A stretch of DNA of 64,000 nt from Euglena gracilis (lineage: Eukaryota > Euglenida > Euglenophyceae > Euglenales): the NCBI GenBank assembly GCA_039621445.1, contig CP154955.1, positions 51,985,384 to 52,049,383 of the forward strand, written 5' to 3'. This document shows positions 45,361 to 58,855 of this stretch, piece after piece; within the stretch, counting starts at the first letter, position 1, and each line of letters begins with the position of its first letter. The notes beneath the pieces were generated by a model, which searched no databases, was not told the DNA's origin, and was given only the letters and a program-made list of their open reading frames with translations. A program made the translations under genes and the position numbers.

Positions 45361-46515
45361 CCCAGAGCGATGCCCCACCCGCAATTCTTCCCCTTAATTA
45401 TTGTTTGCAAGAATTCTCATTGTTCAGGAACTGAACCGCGGAGCAAATAACAAAAAAAACAAATCAGAAGTCCATTTTGGCCATTTTTGGAATTTGGCAT
45501 TCATTCTTTGTCAGAGAATCTTCATCACAACTAAAATTACCACCATTTTTCCTGAACTTTTGAATTTTCCATATTGTTTTTTTAAAAAATCAAAATTCTT
45601 CTATTTTTTTCCCCACAATATTTCCATGTAGTTTTTGTTTGCATTGCAGAGGAAACTAGGATAGAATTCTCATCTGGGGATTTCATTAGCCGAAGGGACC
45701 AGATTTTTGGGCAACGGAAAAACACGGCTCTTTTTTGAATCACAATGAAGGCAGCTTGAGCCCATCACCGTCAACCCATAAGGGGATCTGATCGACAGTC
45801 AGACCGGGGTCGAAGTGCACCTGCTGGGTGCAGCGTCTGCCCTGCGCCTATCCCTTGGCTGGTTGGAAATCACTGCGTACTCCATATTTCACGAAACCGG
45901 ATGAAAAATCCACGCTTGGCCTTAATTTTTCAAAAAAAAGGTCGAGGGCACAGGCATGAAGAAGAATTTGCTGCGTGAAAATTTGGCAGGGAGCACCCAT
46001 GTGCGAGGATTTCTGGGGTGACAATTGCCACCCGTTCAAGCACTTCCAGTGGCCTGGGAGTTCTTGCCTGGGTCTGTTTTTTGACAGCTTGGCGTGTGTC
46101 CCCCCCAGTCATTTTTTTTTAAGCACTGGCCGACCCCCCCCCCCCCCGGGGTGACTGGTTTTTTCAGAGTGACCGACTGGTTTTTGGCCCGGACCCCCTC
46201 CCCCCCCCTCCTGGGAGGGGGGGAGGTCGGCCTGGAGTGGGCAAAAGTGGCTTGAGTGACCCCGGCGCCGAAGGCGCCGTAAAAACTTTTTGGCCTAAAA
46301 TGGCCTAAAGTGACTGGAAAGTGGCCGTTTTTCTGAGTGGCCGACCCCCGGGGGGGGGGGGTAGTGACTGGCTGGTTTTTTGAAAATGAGTGACTGACTG
46401 GTTTTTTAAAAAAAGTGGAGTGACCCCCCGGGGTCGGTAAAAAAATTGTATCCCCCCCCCCCCGCGGGCCTGTCCGGGGATCAGGGGTTCCGGCCCTCAG
46501 GCCGCGCCCTGCCAG
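45361..46515. other. Intron with C/G-run foldback element
   Basis: AT-rich to 46050. At 46100-46450 there is a C/G-run foldback with the central CGGCGCCGAAGGCGCCG hairpin at 46263 and repeated GTGACTGGTTTTTT. No exon recognised. Confidence 0.5.
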
Positions 46516-46558
46516 CGGCGGAGGTGCTCTTCCCGCCGAATCTGCACCTGCGGACAAA
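46516..46558 (+). CDS. ART domain exon A5 (EVLF strand)
   Basis: After CTGCCAG the frame gives AEVLFPPNLHLRT: the E-V-L-F/L-P-P strand that follows the catalytic E-x-E of arginine ARTs. The donor GTGGCT at 46559 leaves phase 2, matching the next exon. The first Glu of E-x-E would come from the FPAE end of exon A4 across the uncertain junction. Confidence 0.75.
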
Positions 46559-48053
46559 GTGGCTGGGCAAAGACCAGGGCGGCGGAGAAGCCTGATCAAC
46601 CCCCCCCCCCCCGCGGGGAATACTCTCACCCCCTCAATGTTGCCACCCATCAGAAGCCGATTTGTTTCAAAATTGCTTTCAGCAAAGCGGCAAAAAACCG
46701 TTTCGCCATCGGCAAAAAGGTGAAAAAGCCGTTTTGCCAGCCAAATGTGAGAACAATGGCAGAAATCTGAAAACTGGAAAAGCCAAAATGAAGCAAACGC
46801 ATATGGATGGGAACAAAAGTGGCCACCCTCCAAAGTGGCCAAAGTTTTTCGGCAAAATTTGGTTCACCCGCCACAAAAGGCTGCGGCCTTTTGAATTATT
46901 GCTCGATCGGCCCGGGGGGGGGGGGTCTTTATTTTGGGGGGGTTGAATTGCACGGGGTGCGCACATTATTGCGAGAAAGTTTCGGACCCTCACGAGTGTG
47001 ACACTTATTTGGGTGCTGCCCCAAAGCAGGTCAATGAAAAATGGCTTTTGGGGGTGCTTTTTTGGACTTGGACCCTCGGGGGTGTGACACTTATTCGGGC
47101 ACTGCGCACCATTTGAAAGAAACCATTCTTTCCCAGTTTTCGATTTTTGGCCCTTTCTCCTGTTTTTTACATAAGGAGTTGAGCCTAGTAAACTTGCACA
47201 ATGCTTCATTTCTGATAAATCAGAAGATCTGAGCAGCATTAAGAGGCGACACACCAAGATTGAATGACGTAAATAAATAATAATAATAAACGTAACTGTG
47301 AAGGGAGAGAAAGGGAATTGAGGCCAAATGCCTCAGCAGAGGCCAGGGATCCCACAAAGCACCATATTTTCGAATATTATTGTTCCATGCTTTTTTGTCA
47401 GGATTAAAGAGGGGATGAAATCTCAATTTCTCCCCAACCGCTGGCTTACACGACTAAGTAACCCCCCTCCCATTATTGGGGGTTGACTCGTTACTGGCAC
47501 CATCTTTTTGACCTTCCCCTCTGCCACGTTATTTGGGCTCTACCCATCATCGTGCCTATCACCTCGCCCGGGGCCCAAAAATGGCCATTTTCAAGCGAAA
47601 ATTGGCTTTTTCGGGGGGGGTGCCTGCTATGGGTCGGCACCCCAGAGCACCAGGCACCTCCCCAGGGTTGGCAAAAAAGCTTTGTCCTGTTGGAAAGTCC
47701 ATAACAGCCCCCCCAGCAAGTCATCAGCCAGCCTAGGTCTGCGGTAACAGTTGGTTTTAGGAGACTGGACACTGGGGGCTGCGGGAACGCGCTTTCGACG
47801 CGCAACAGCAGGGGCACCTGTCCCATCAGCGCCGCATGAAAGTGCACAAAGTCCTTGTCCCCAAGGAAGCCCCGCCACCCAGCAGTTTTCGAACCGAAGG
47901 TGCCCCAAGCTGACTCATCCCAGCTGACTTGCCCGGTGACGGTTTCCGGGGGGGGGGGGGTTAGTCGTGCACCCCGGGGGGGAGTAGGGTTGGGGGGTCC
48001 GGCCGAGCCCCCCCCCCCCCCGGAGGGGCAGGTCAGAGCCACCCCTCTGCCAG
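46559..48053. other. Intron, 1.5 kb, phase 2
   Basis: GTGGCT...GCCAG. It holds two copies of a GTGTGACACTTATT(T/C)GGG unit (46997 and 47081), a partial foldback element with TGGCCATTTTCAAGCGAAAA (47575-47690), and C/G runs at 47950-48020. No exon recognised. Confidence 0.5.
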
Positions 48054-48180
48054 GGGCAGCGTGCTGGGGGACGTCCAGGCGCTGCTCACGCTGCCCCTGC
48101 CGGCCCACGTGCCCGCCCGCTTCTACGCGCTGCAGCCGCACGAGCTGACCCCGGAGGCCGCGGCGGCGGAGGGCCAGAGG
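48054..48180 (+). CDS. Exon A6, C-terminal to ART core
   Basis: Acceptor CTCTGCCAG, phase 2 in (completing a Lys codon with A5). Frame SVLGDVQALLTLPLPAHVPA then RFYALQPHELTPEAAAAEGQ, G/C third positions; GTTGTT donor at 48181, phase 0. Likely the C-terminal helical part of, or next to, the ART domain. Confidence 0.65.
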
Positions 48181-48765
48181 GTTGTTTGAGGGCCTTGACG
48201 CAGGGGAGGGGAGTTCATCCCCACCCCCCTGGCTTTGAGCAGTATTCCAGACAAAAATGACGGGAAACAAAAATATAAAAAAACACCCAATTTTTCCCAC
48301 GGTTTTTTTGCTGTCATTTTTTCTGTCATTTTTTACGTAGAAAGTTGAATTTTCCCCTCATTCATTTTCCCAAAATCCAAAATTTCCCATAATTTTTCTC
48401 ATCATATTTCCCGTCATTTTTCCTGTCATATTTCCCATCACTTTTCCCGTCATTTTTGTCAGGCTACAAGGGGTGCCTGCCCACAGCAGGTGCCCCACAG
48501 GGTCGATTTTCGGTCCCAGCCTGGTTGACCGAGGCAGATTTGCCTGAAACGGCCATTTTGCTTCAGCACCACTCGCCCCCAAACCGACCCCCCCCCCCGG
48601 GGTTCACAAGTCCCCCCCTGCATGCCCATGTGCTTACGCTGTTGGGAAGGGGCCTGGTCCCCGAAAAGGAAAGAAGAAGAGCCCAGGCACCCAATCCACC
48701 CGGACCCCAATCAGGCAAGGACAGCGACCAGATCGCACCGGGGGTTTTCGACCACTTGACTATAT

Positions 48766-48887
48766 ACCCCCCCCCCCGGGAAACTGTCAGGGTCCCCGGT
48801 ACCGGCCAACCTGTCATGATAGGAAGTTGTCAGGGTCCCCGGTACCGGCCAACCTGTCAGGTGACAGTTTCCCGGGGGGGGGGGGTA
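48766..48887. mobile_element. CCCGGGAAACTGTCA-family element, short copy
   Basis: TATACCCCCCCCCCCGGGAA at the left and its inverse at the right, with two internal GTCAGGGTCCCCGGTACCGG units. It lies in the intron between A6 and A7, flanked by TA on both sides. A near match to the 7.8-kb element. Confidence 0.7.
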
Positions 48888-48938
48888 TGTAGTGGGTTCC
48901 CCCCAGATCCCCCCAGATATTTTTTTCCATGCACCGAG

Positions 48939-49007
48939 TTGCGGGATATGATTCACAACGGCAAATATTTGGTGGCCATTGGGGTGGATGAATCCAACGA
49001 CCCCAGG
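48939..49007 (+). CDS. Exon A7, tail
   Basis: After GCACCGAG, 23 codons: LRDMIHNGKYLVAIGVDESN then DPR, ending at a GTGAGC donor, phase 0 both sides. Third positions are not GC-rich, unlike other exons, so confidence is lower. Confidence 0.45.
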
Positions 49008-49521
49008 GTGAGCAATGAGTACATCACAGCATGTGGTTATCCTTGTTGCATGTGTTTTTTTTCTCGGTCCCCCCCCCCCCCGAGGCAACCCACCGGAACC
49101 TCACCAAATCCCACCGGATCCCATCGGATCCCACCGGAAACCAAAAACTGGGGATGACTGTCCTTGCCTGGCCTCAATCTGGGGCAGGGCTGGCTGGGAA
49201 ATCCTGGCAGGGTCGCCCCCCCCCGAACCACCCATCACACCATCCCAGGAAAGAGGGAGAGGGTGATGGGGGAAGGGGCGGTGGGACCTGTTCCCCCTTG
49301 CCCCAGGGACGGTTGTTAAAAAGAAGCCTTGTGGGTACCCACGAGTCCCTGAGGGGTGTTTCCCTGTTTACAGTGGAGACCACCAAATTTTTTGTTCCCA
49401 CAATCGACTCTAAGAGTTCCCCCCCCCAGTCACTCCCCCCCCCCGGGTTGGTGGGTGGTGGTTTTGGGTGGTTTGGTGGGGGGAAGGTCCTCCAGAAAAT
49501 TCAATAAAAACCTCTGCGGAG

Positions 49522-49563
49522 GATGTGGTGTTCGTGTACTGCGAGGAGGTGTTGCCGCCCTGA
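49522..49563 (+). CDS. Possible last exon A8 with TGA
   Basis: After CTGCGGAG, phase 0: DVVFVYCEEVLPP then TGA at 49561-49563. An alternative acceptor (CTCCAG, 49495) is out of phase with A7. Confidence 0.4.
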   Translation, partial: DVVFVYCEEVLPP

Positions 49564-50153
49564 TCCCCAAAACGCCCACCGTTCGCTGCCTCGATTACAC
49601 CCCTTTCCTCTCAGGCAAGATGCTGGGTAATGAGCATAGTGGACGAGAAGGTGACAGTTCATGCGGCGTTTGCAATCCTGAAAAGAAGTGTATTTTTGGA
49701 CCCGTGGGGCACCCCGATCTATGCGATTGACCAGAGGAATGCAAAAGAAACCATTATAGAATGGAGTTCCATGGGTGTTTTTGTGGGGGGGGACACAAAC
49801 AAATTAGAGCTTCGGGGACGTTTGATTTTGGCTTGGAAATGTTTTTTGCATTTTGGACTCGATTTTTTGTCAATTCCTGCCACCATGGATTTTTGTCCAG
49901 CAAATTCCATTTCTTGAACCAGCATGTTCGCAAATTTACAAAAAAAAATCATGTCTTTTTTCGTTTCGTTGTGCATTTGGACCTCAAACTCGGAAAACAC
50001 AACCTGCATGTTTTATGGGTTTTTTGTGGTTTTTTGAGGGCCCATGTTTTCTCCTAATTTCCGTGACTTTGCATTATCTGCCGAAGTGGCTCCCAACCTG
50101 CAACCTGCGGGGCGTTGCCACAATATTATGCTGGACACACACGCGCGCGCGCG

Positions 50154-50248
<95 letters not shown>

Positions 50249-51003
50249 CACACACACACACACACACACAACACACACACACACACACACACACCGCCGA
50301 CCCCACTTTTTCAAATGTGGGTGGGTGGGAAGCAATCACCCCCACAGCTTGAAAGGAGCGGACTGCAGTACCTCACCCCCACGTCCCAATCCATTCCTTT
50401 GAGCGCAGAGAAATTGATTTTGGAGCGTTCGCCAAAGCACTCCTATTGGGTGTAATCTTTCGGAATTCAATGTGAAATAGAAAACTCCTGGAGGGAAAAT
50501 GTGCCTTTTATTCTTTCCACACACACACACACAGCACACACACACACACGGCCAACTTCCAGTGTATTTCAAGATTTTGTTGATCCCACACTCCCTCCTA
50601 CTATCCACTATTCCGCCCCCCGTTTTGTTGTTTTTGTTTTATTGTGTATTTTTGCCCCCACACAGTGTGTTGTACAACTCCCCACGGCACTCCACAAGGA
50701 AACTGTCTTCACCCAGGAAACTGTCAGGGTCCCTTCACCGGCCAGCCTGAAATGTGGTTGGAACACATATGGGCGACCGAAGTCCTTTAGGGCCCCCGTC
50801 CGGGTCAATCCTTGATTCCCTCCAGTCCTCCCTTCATTTTCTCGTTCCCTCCCCAGGAAGTTTGCACACAGAAAGATCACCAGCAAGGGTCCAACACCTC
50901 ACCACTCCACAATTTCCGCTTCTTCTTTTGGCGAAGTTCGTTGGATGATGTCATACGGGTTCCGCTTCAGCCATGGGTGATGGAACCTAGGGATGTAAGC
51001 GGG
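49564..51003. other. Downstream region; (GC)n/(AC)n microsatellite; unassigned ORF
   Basis: An open frame at 49630-49917 starts MSIVDEKVTVHAAFAILKRS; no family recognised and codons are not GC3-rich. A (GC)n tract followed by (AC)n runs 50141-50294, with a smaller (AC)n at 50519-50549. 50700-50750 repeats the GGAAACTGTCAGGGTCCC family motif. Confidence 0.5.
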
Positions 51004-54000
51004 ATGGATAAAGACGTGATGGATGATGGATGGAGATGGAGATGGATGGATGATGGATAAAGATGGATGGATGGAGTGGATGGATGGATTGCTGGGTATG
51101 GATGACAGGATGGATCATGGATGGATGGATGATGGATGGATGGATTGATGGATGGATGGAGAGATGGCTCAGGGAAATGATGGATGGGGGATGGATGGAT
51201 ACAGAAACCATGGATGGATGAGGATGGGATGGGAATGATGGAAATGAATGGATGGATGGATGAATGGAGGTGAATGGATGGGGATGGTGTCACCAAGATG
51301 GAAGTTTGCAAATGGATGGAGGATGGAGATGGAATGGAGGATGGATGGAGAGATGGGATGGATGGATGGATGGATGGAGATGGATGGATGGAGATGGATG
51401 GATGGATGGAGAGGGATGGATGGATGGAGATGGAGAGATGGAGGGAAATGATGGATGGAGATGGATGGATGGATGGATGGAGATGGATGGATGGATGGAT
51501 GGATGGATGGATGGAGGGGGATGGATGGAGATGGATGGATGGAGGATGGAGGATGGATGATGGATGGAGATGGATGGAGATGGATGATGGATGATAGAGA
51601 TGATGAATGGAGATGGATGGATGGAGGGATGGGATGGATGGAGATGTATGGGGATGGATGGATGGATGGATGGATGGATGGATGGATGGATGGATGGATG
51701 GATGGATGGATGGATGGATGGATGGATGGATGGATGGATGGATGGATGGATGGATGGATGGATGGATGGATGGGGGGATGGATGGATGGATGGATGGATG
51801 GATGGATGGAGGGATGGATGGATGGAGATGGATGGATGGATGGATGGATGGATGGATGGATGGATGGATGGAGATGGATGGATGGATGGATGGATGGATG
51901 GATGGATGGAGATGGATGGATGGATGGATGGATGGATGGATGGATGGATGGATGGATGGATGGATGGATGGAGATGGATGGATGGAGGGAGGGATGGATG
52001 GAGGGATGGATGGATGGATGGATGGAGATGGATGGATGGAGGGGTGGGGGGGGATGGATGGATGGATGGATGGATGGATGGATGGATGGAGATGGATGGA
52101 TGGAGATGGATGGATAGAGATGGATGGATGGATGGATGGATGGATGGATGGATGGATGGATGGATGGATGGAGATGGATGGATGGATGGATGGATGGATG
52201 GATGGATGGATGGATGGATGGATGGATGGAGATGGATGGATGGATGGATGGATGGATGGATGGATGGATGGATGGATGGATGGATGGATGGATGGATGGA
52301 TGGATGGATGGATGGATGGATGGATGGATGGATGGATGGATGGATGGATGGATGGATGGATGGATGGATGGATGATGGATGGATGGATGGATGGATGGAT
52401 GGATGGATGGATGGATGGATGGATGGATGGATGGATGGATGGATGGATGGATGGATGGATGGATGGATGGAGGGATGGATGGATGGATGGATGGATGGAT
52501 GGATGGATGGATGGATGGAGATGGATGGATGGATGGATGGATGGATGGATGGATGGATGGATGGATGGATGGATGGATGGATGGATGGATGGATGGATGG
52601 ATGGATGGATGGATGGATGGATGGATGGATGGATGGATGGATGGATGGATGGATGGATGGATGGATGGATGGATGGATGGATGGAGATGGATGGATGGAT
52701 GGATGGATGGATGGATGGATGGATGGAGATGGATGGATGGATGGATGGGTGGAGGGATGGAGGGATGGATGGATGGAGGGAGGGATGGAGGGGGATGGAT
52801 GGATGGATGGATGGATGGATGGATGGATGGATGGATGGATGGATGGATGGATGGATGGATGGATGGATGGATGGATGGAGATGGATGGATGGATGGATGG
52901 ATGGATGGATGGATGGATGGATGGATGGATGGATGGATGGATGGATGGATGGATGGATGGATGGATGGATGGATGGATGGATGGATGGATGGATGGATGG
53001 ATGGATGGATGGATGGATGGATGGATGGATGGATGGATGGATGGATGGATGGATGGATGGATGGATGGATGGATGGATGGATGGATGGATGGATGGATGG
53101 ATGGATGGATGGATGGATGGATGGATGGAGATCGATGGATGGATGGATGGATGGATGGATGGATGGAGATGGATGGATGGATGGATGGATGGATGGAGAT
53201 GGATGGATGGATGGATGGATGGATGGATGGAGATGGATGGATGGATGGATGGATGGATGGATGGATGGATGGATGGAGATGGATGGATGGAGATGGATGG
53301 ATGGATGGAGATGGATGGAGATGGATGGATGGATGGATGGATGGATGGATGAATGGATGGATGGATGGAGATGGAGGGGTGGATGGATGGATGGATGGAG
53401 ATGGATGGATGGATGGATGGATGGATGGATGGATGGATGGATGGGATGGATGGATGGATGGATGGATGGATGGATGGATGGATGGATGGATGGATGGATG
53501 GATGGATGGATGGATGGATGGATGGATGGATGGATGGATGGATGGATGGATGGATGGATGGATGGATGGATGGATGGAGATGGATGGATGGATGGATGGA
53601 TGGATGGAGATGGATGGATGGAGATGGATGGATGGATGGATGGATGGATATGGATGGATGGATGGATGGATGGATGGATGGATGGATGGATGGATGGATG
53701 GATGGATGGATGGATGGATGGATGGATGGATGGATGGATGGATGGATGGATGGATGGATGGATGGATGGATGGATGGATGGATGGATGGATGGATGGATG
53801 GATGGATGGATGGATGGATGGATGGATGGATGGATGGATGGATGGATGGATGGATGGATGGATGGATGGATGGATGGATGGATGGATGGATGGAGATGGA
53901 TGGATGGATGGATGGATGGATGGAGGGATGGATGGATGGATGGATGGATGGAGATGGATGGATGGATGGATGGATGGATGGATGGATGGATGGATGGATG

Positions 54001-56455
54001 GATGGATGGATGGATGGATGGATGGATGGATGGATGGATGGATGGATGGATGGATGGATGGATGGATGGATGGATGGGTGGATGGATGGATGGATGGATG
54101 GATGGATGGATGGATGGATGGATGGATGGATGGATGGATGGATGGATGAATGGATGGATGGATGGAGATGGGTGGATGGATGGATGGATGGAGATGGATG
54201 GATGGATGGATGGATGGATGGATGGATGGATGGATGGATGGATGGATGGATGGATGGAGGGATGGATGGATGGATGGATGGATGGAGATGGATGGATGGA
54301 TGGATGGATGGATGGATGGATGGATGGATGGATGGATGGATGGATGGATGGATGGATGGATGGATGGAGATGGATGGATGGATGGATGGATGGATGGAGA
54401 TGGATGGATGGATGGATGGAGATGGATGGATGGAGGGATGGATGGATGGATGGATGGATGGATGGATGGATGGATGGATGGATGGATGGATGGATGGATG
54501 GATGGATGGATGGATGGATGGATGGATGGATGGAGATGGATGGATGGATGGATGGATGGATGGATGGATGGATGGATGGATGGATGGATGGATGGATGGA
54601 TGGAGATGGATGGATGGATGGATGGATGGATGGATGGAGGGGGATGGATGGAGAGGGATGGATGGATGGATGGATGGAATGGATGGATGGATGGATGGAT
54701 GGATGGATGGATGGATGGATGGATGGATGGATGGATGGATGGATGGATGGATGGATGGATGGATGGATGGATGGATGGATGGATGGAGGGATGGATGGAT
54801 GGATGGATGGATGGATGGATGGATGGATGGATGGATGGATGGATGGATGGATGGATGGATGGATGGATGGTGGATGGATGGATGGATGGATGGATGGAAT
54901 GGATGGATGGATGGATGGATGGATGGATGGATGGATGGATGGATGGATGGATGGATGGATGGATGGATGGAGGGATGGATGGATGGATGGATGGATGGAT
55001 GGATGGATGGATGGAGGGATGGATGGATGGATGGATGGATGGATGGATGGATGGATGGATGGATGGATGGAGATGGATGGATGGAGATGGATGGATGGAT
55101 GGATGGAGATGGATGGATGGATGGATGGATGGATGGATGGATGGATGGATGGATGGATGGATGGAGATGGATGGATGGAGATGGATGGATGGATGGATGG
55201 ATGGATGGATGGATGGATGGATGGATGGATGGATGGATGGATGGATGGATGATGGATGGATGGATGGAGGGATGGATGGATGGATGGATGGATGGATGGA
55301 TGGATGGATGGATGGATGGATGGATGGATGGATGGATGGATGGATGGATGGATGGATGGATGGATGGATGGATGGATGGATGGATGGATGGATGGATGGA
55401 TGGATGGATGGATGGATGGATGGATGGATGGATGGATGGATGGATGGATGGATGGAGGGATGGATGGATGGATGGATGGATGGATGGATGGAGGGATGGA
55501 TGGATGGATGGATGGATGGATGGATGGATGGATGGATGGATGGATGGATGGATGGATGGATGGATGGATGGATGGATGGATGGATGGATGGATGGATGGA
55601 TGGATGGATGGATGGATGGATAAAAGGATGGATGGATGGATGGATGGATGGATGGATGGATGGATGGATGGATGGATGGATGGATGGATGGATGGATGGA
55701 GGGATGGATGGAGGGATGGATGGATGGATGGATGGATGGATGGATGGATGGATGGATGGAGATGGATGGATGGATGGATGGATGGAGATGGATGGATGGA
55801 TGGATGGATGGATGGATGGATGGATGGATGGAGATGGATGGATGGATGGATGGATGGATGGATGGAGGGATGGATGGATGGATGGATGGATGGATGGATG
55901 GATGGATGGATGGATGGATGGATGGATGGATGGATGGATGGATGGATGGATGGATGGATGGATGGATGGATGGATGGATGGATGGATGGATGGATGGATG
56001 GATGGATGGATGGATGGATGGATGGATGGATGGATGGATGGATGGATGGATGGATGGATGGATGGATGGAGGGATGGATGGATGGATGGATGGATGGATG
56101 GATGGATGGATGGATGGATGGATGGATGGATGGATGGATGGATGGATGGATGGATGGATGGATGGATGGATGGATGGAGGGATGGGTGGATGGATGGATG
56201 GATGGATGGATGGATGGATGGATGGATGGAGATGGATGGATGGATGGATGGATGGATGGAGATGGATGGATGGATGGATGGATGGATGGATGGAGATGGA
56301 TGGATGGATGGATGGATGGATGGATGGATGGATGAATGGATGGATGGATGGATGTATGGATGGATGGATGGATGGTTGGATGGAGATGGATGGATGGATG
56401 GATAGATGGATGGATTAATGGATGGATGGATGGATGGATGGATGGATGGATAGAC
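51004..56455. repeat. 5.4-kb (GGAT)n tetranucleotide block
   Basis: Almost uninterrupted GGAT repeats; common variants are GGAGAT and GGAGG insertions, most frequent at the left edge (51000-51650) and scattered inside. Because the period is 4, every forward frame cycles Met-Asp-Gly-Trp and every reverse frame His-Pro-Ser-Ile without stops, which explains the very long open frames. Not coding. Confidence 0.98.
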
Positions 56456-57686
56456 GTGTTGTGTGTACGCATGTGTATGTGTATGTGTATGCCACCTACG
56501 TTTATATGCATACGTAAGGCTACTACGTTTTTCCATGCCGCCCAGAAAGTTTGATCCCCCCAAATATAGAAATCCCCTCCCAACTACAATCCAAACTCCC
56601 CTTGAGGGTCTTGAAATCCCCCTAAATGCAAAGCTGGGGGGGGGGGTACTGCCCCGCCCAGGGGAAAGTAGTTGGGCTAAGGGGGGATGTCCACTTTCTT
56701 AAACGCTGACGGGGCTTTGACAGCGTTTCTGGGGTGTTTTCCAGTGTTTTTAGGAGTGAGGTTACGGCTATCGTTCTGAAGAATATTCGGGTTGGGTCAA
56801 AGTTAGGGGGGTGGGCCCGAAATTGGCCAAATACAGTGCGGACGAAAACTCCGGGTGACAAAAATTAGGGGGAAAAATGCTACGAGAAAAAATTGGTTTT
56901 TGAAAGAAAAAAAACTATGGGAACCTAAAAATTTTCAACTAGTTCAACTAAGTTAGGCTTAAAACTATAACCCTAACTACCTACTCCTTCAACAATCCTG
57001 AGGGCACCTGCCCAACCCGGTGTCAAATTTGATACCCCTCGTTGGGTGGGGATCAAACTTAACACGTCAGAGCAAAAAAAGGTGTGACTTTCGACCACCC
57101 ACTAACCCAGAAATCCAAAATAACGATTTTTTAACCATTTTTCAAGTATCAATGTGGTCCACTTGATACTTCACCTTCAAAAATCCATTTTAGTGAAGAA
57201 AAAAAAAAGGTCGAAATTTCTGGAACCCCATGAAAACTTACAAAAACACTGTCAGACGTTCATTTTGACCATTTTCTGGAATTTTGAGTTGGCTTTTTGC
57301 CAAAAAACTTCATTTCAATTTATGTCAGGCAAAAGGATTTAGGTCTAATTTAGGCCAATTCCTTACCCTACCCAAAGGACACCTGCACGCGCTGTCAACT
57401 TTGATACGGGGGAGGGGGGTATTATTAAACTCACAATTTATCGTCGTATACACGGGACGTCATGTGTGTCCCGTCATAAACACTGAAATATGGGCGGGGG
57501 CAAAAGTGCCCACCTCCCACCTCCATGTCCGCTCTTGGGGATCTTCATGGTCCACCCCCATCCATCCTTTGTCGGGCTTGCTTGGGGCGAGCTCCACTGG
57601 TCCCTATGGCCATGTCGTGTCTTCCCCTGTCATAAATTCTTCCCCCCCCCCAACCCCCAGCCCCTATAGCACTTATAGCACTGACA
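56456..57686. other. AT-rich non-coding region
   Basis: 56550-56660 has a CCCCCCAAATATAGAAATCC ... GGGGG inverted-repeat piece. Two GATAC...(C)n GTTGGGTGGGG-type short repeats lie near 57010-57060 and 57390. No gene recognised. Confidence 0.4.
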
Positions 57687-57749
57687 ATGTGTAACACGGT
57701 CCCCGTGGCTGCTGAGGATTTGGGTTTGATCCAAATGAAGGCTCAGTCT
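57687..57749 (+). CDS. Gene 2 exon 1 (possible start)
   Basis: ATG followed by MCNTVPVAAEDLGLIQMKAQ, ending at a GTAGCC donor, phase 0. The downstream exons continue in compatible phase. No family recognised. Confidence 0.35.
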
Positions 57750-58094
57750 GTAGCCCATACCATTTGTTTTGTTTTTGTTTTATGGTTCAAATTCCATGTT
57801 CGTTTCTCATTTTATCTTTACCCCCCCCTCTCCCTGCTTTTACTCCCTCCTTGGGTCACTAGCCCGAGACCTCAACGTTTGCCCCCAAAGTTAGCCCCCC
57901 GTGACCCATCAGGGCCAAGGTAACCCAGACCAATGGGCCAGGAGTGTAGGCTTTTAAGAGCATTACAATTAATATTGGAACATTTCATGGTTTTTTTTAA
58001 TAAACTCTTTTTTGAAGTTTGAGGTTATTGTTGAATTTTGCATCTTTTTTTTCATTGCTCAGCAATCTTAATTTCACTGCGCCCCCCCCCCCGG

Positions 58095-58262
58095 GGGGGA
58101 GATTCCAGTGGAATTGCACCAGAGTTGCTTGCCCAGCCAGGCAGAGCAACACAGGAGAACCGGTGTTTAAGGGTCCTTGGCCACTCACCACACAGCAAAC
58201 TGGGCAGAAGCGAAGTTAGTGCTGGGCATAAACAGACAAGAAACCTTAGTGCGAAGGGGGAT
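58095..58262 (+). repeat. Dispersed repeat, partner of 31.7-kb copy
   Basis: GATTCCAGTGGAATTGCACC ... GCATAAACAGACAAGAAACC, the reverse complement of 31713-31880. It lies in the first intron of gene 2. Confidence 0.7.
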
Positions 58263-58335
58263 TCCAGTGATTTTTCTCTTTGACTAGGTGTTCTGTATCT
58301 TACCCTAATTATTCAACGTTTCTGCCCTTCTTCAG

Positions 58336-58380
58336 GATGACCCGTATGTGCCCTCGGGAACTCTGCTGACAATTCAGCGA
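58336..58380 (+). CDS. Gene 2 exon 2
   Basis: Very good acceptor (CTGCCCTTCTTCAG) and GTAACC donor; 15 codons DDPYVPSGTLLTIQR, phase 0 both sides. Confidence 0.45.
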
Positions 58381-58485
58381 GTAACCCCCCCCCAAATAAC
58401 ACCCCCCCAAATAACAACCCCCCCCCTCTCGGGGGCTGATTTCGAGTGCCCAAACAACACCCCCTGTTTTCCTGTTATTTGGCAG

Positions 58486-58500
58486 GGTTTACAAGCCCTG
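58486..58500 (+). CDS. Gene 2 candidate 15-nt microexon
   Basis: TTTGGCAG, then GGTTTACAAGCCCTG (GLQAL), then a consensus GTGAGT donor. Phase 0 both sides, so inclusion keeps the frame. The AG comes from a G-run/TTATTTGGCAG repeat, so it could be accidental. Confidence 0.35.
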
Positions 58501-58855
58501 GTGAGTGATTTCCCCGGACGGCCTTCTAAGGCTTTTCAACATATGACAAGTATCAAATAATATCACCCCCCCTCCATCATGCCCCCGACTTGGGAGCCTA
58601 AGAAATATACCCCTGTACAATTTTGGGGTCGGTTATGCGCCGTCAATCCTCCCACGTGCCGGGGGGGGGGGGGTTATAATGACCAAAAGTGGAATGGAAA
58701 AAATTGGCGAAAATCCTGCCAAATTTTTTTCTACTTTTTTTGGTCAAGATTGCCAAATTTTCCATATGGTTTTCGGAAATTTCCAGAAATTCCAATTTTC
58801 TCATCTCCGGTTTTTTCCATCCAATTTTCTTCAGCCCAATCACCCCCCCCCCCAG

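Noticed and set aside
51169-56583. Minus-strand 1804-codon open frame (His-Pro-Ser-Ile repeats) and matching plus frames (Met-Asp-Gly-Trp)
   Set aside because: All result from the (GGAT)n block, which has no stop in any of these frames. No unique coding sequence is present.
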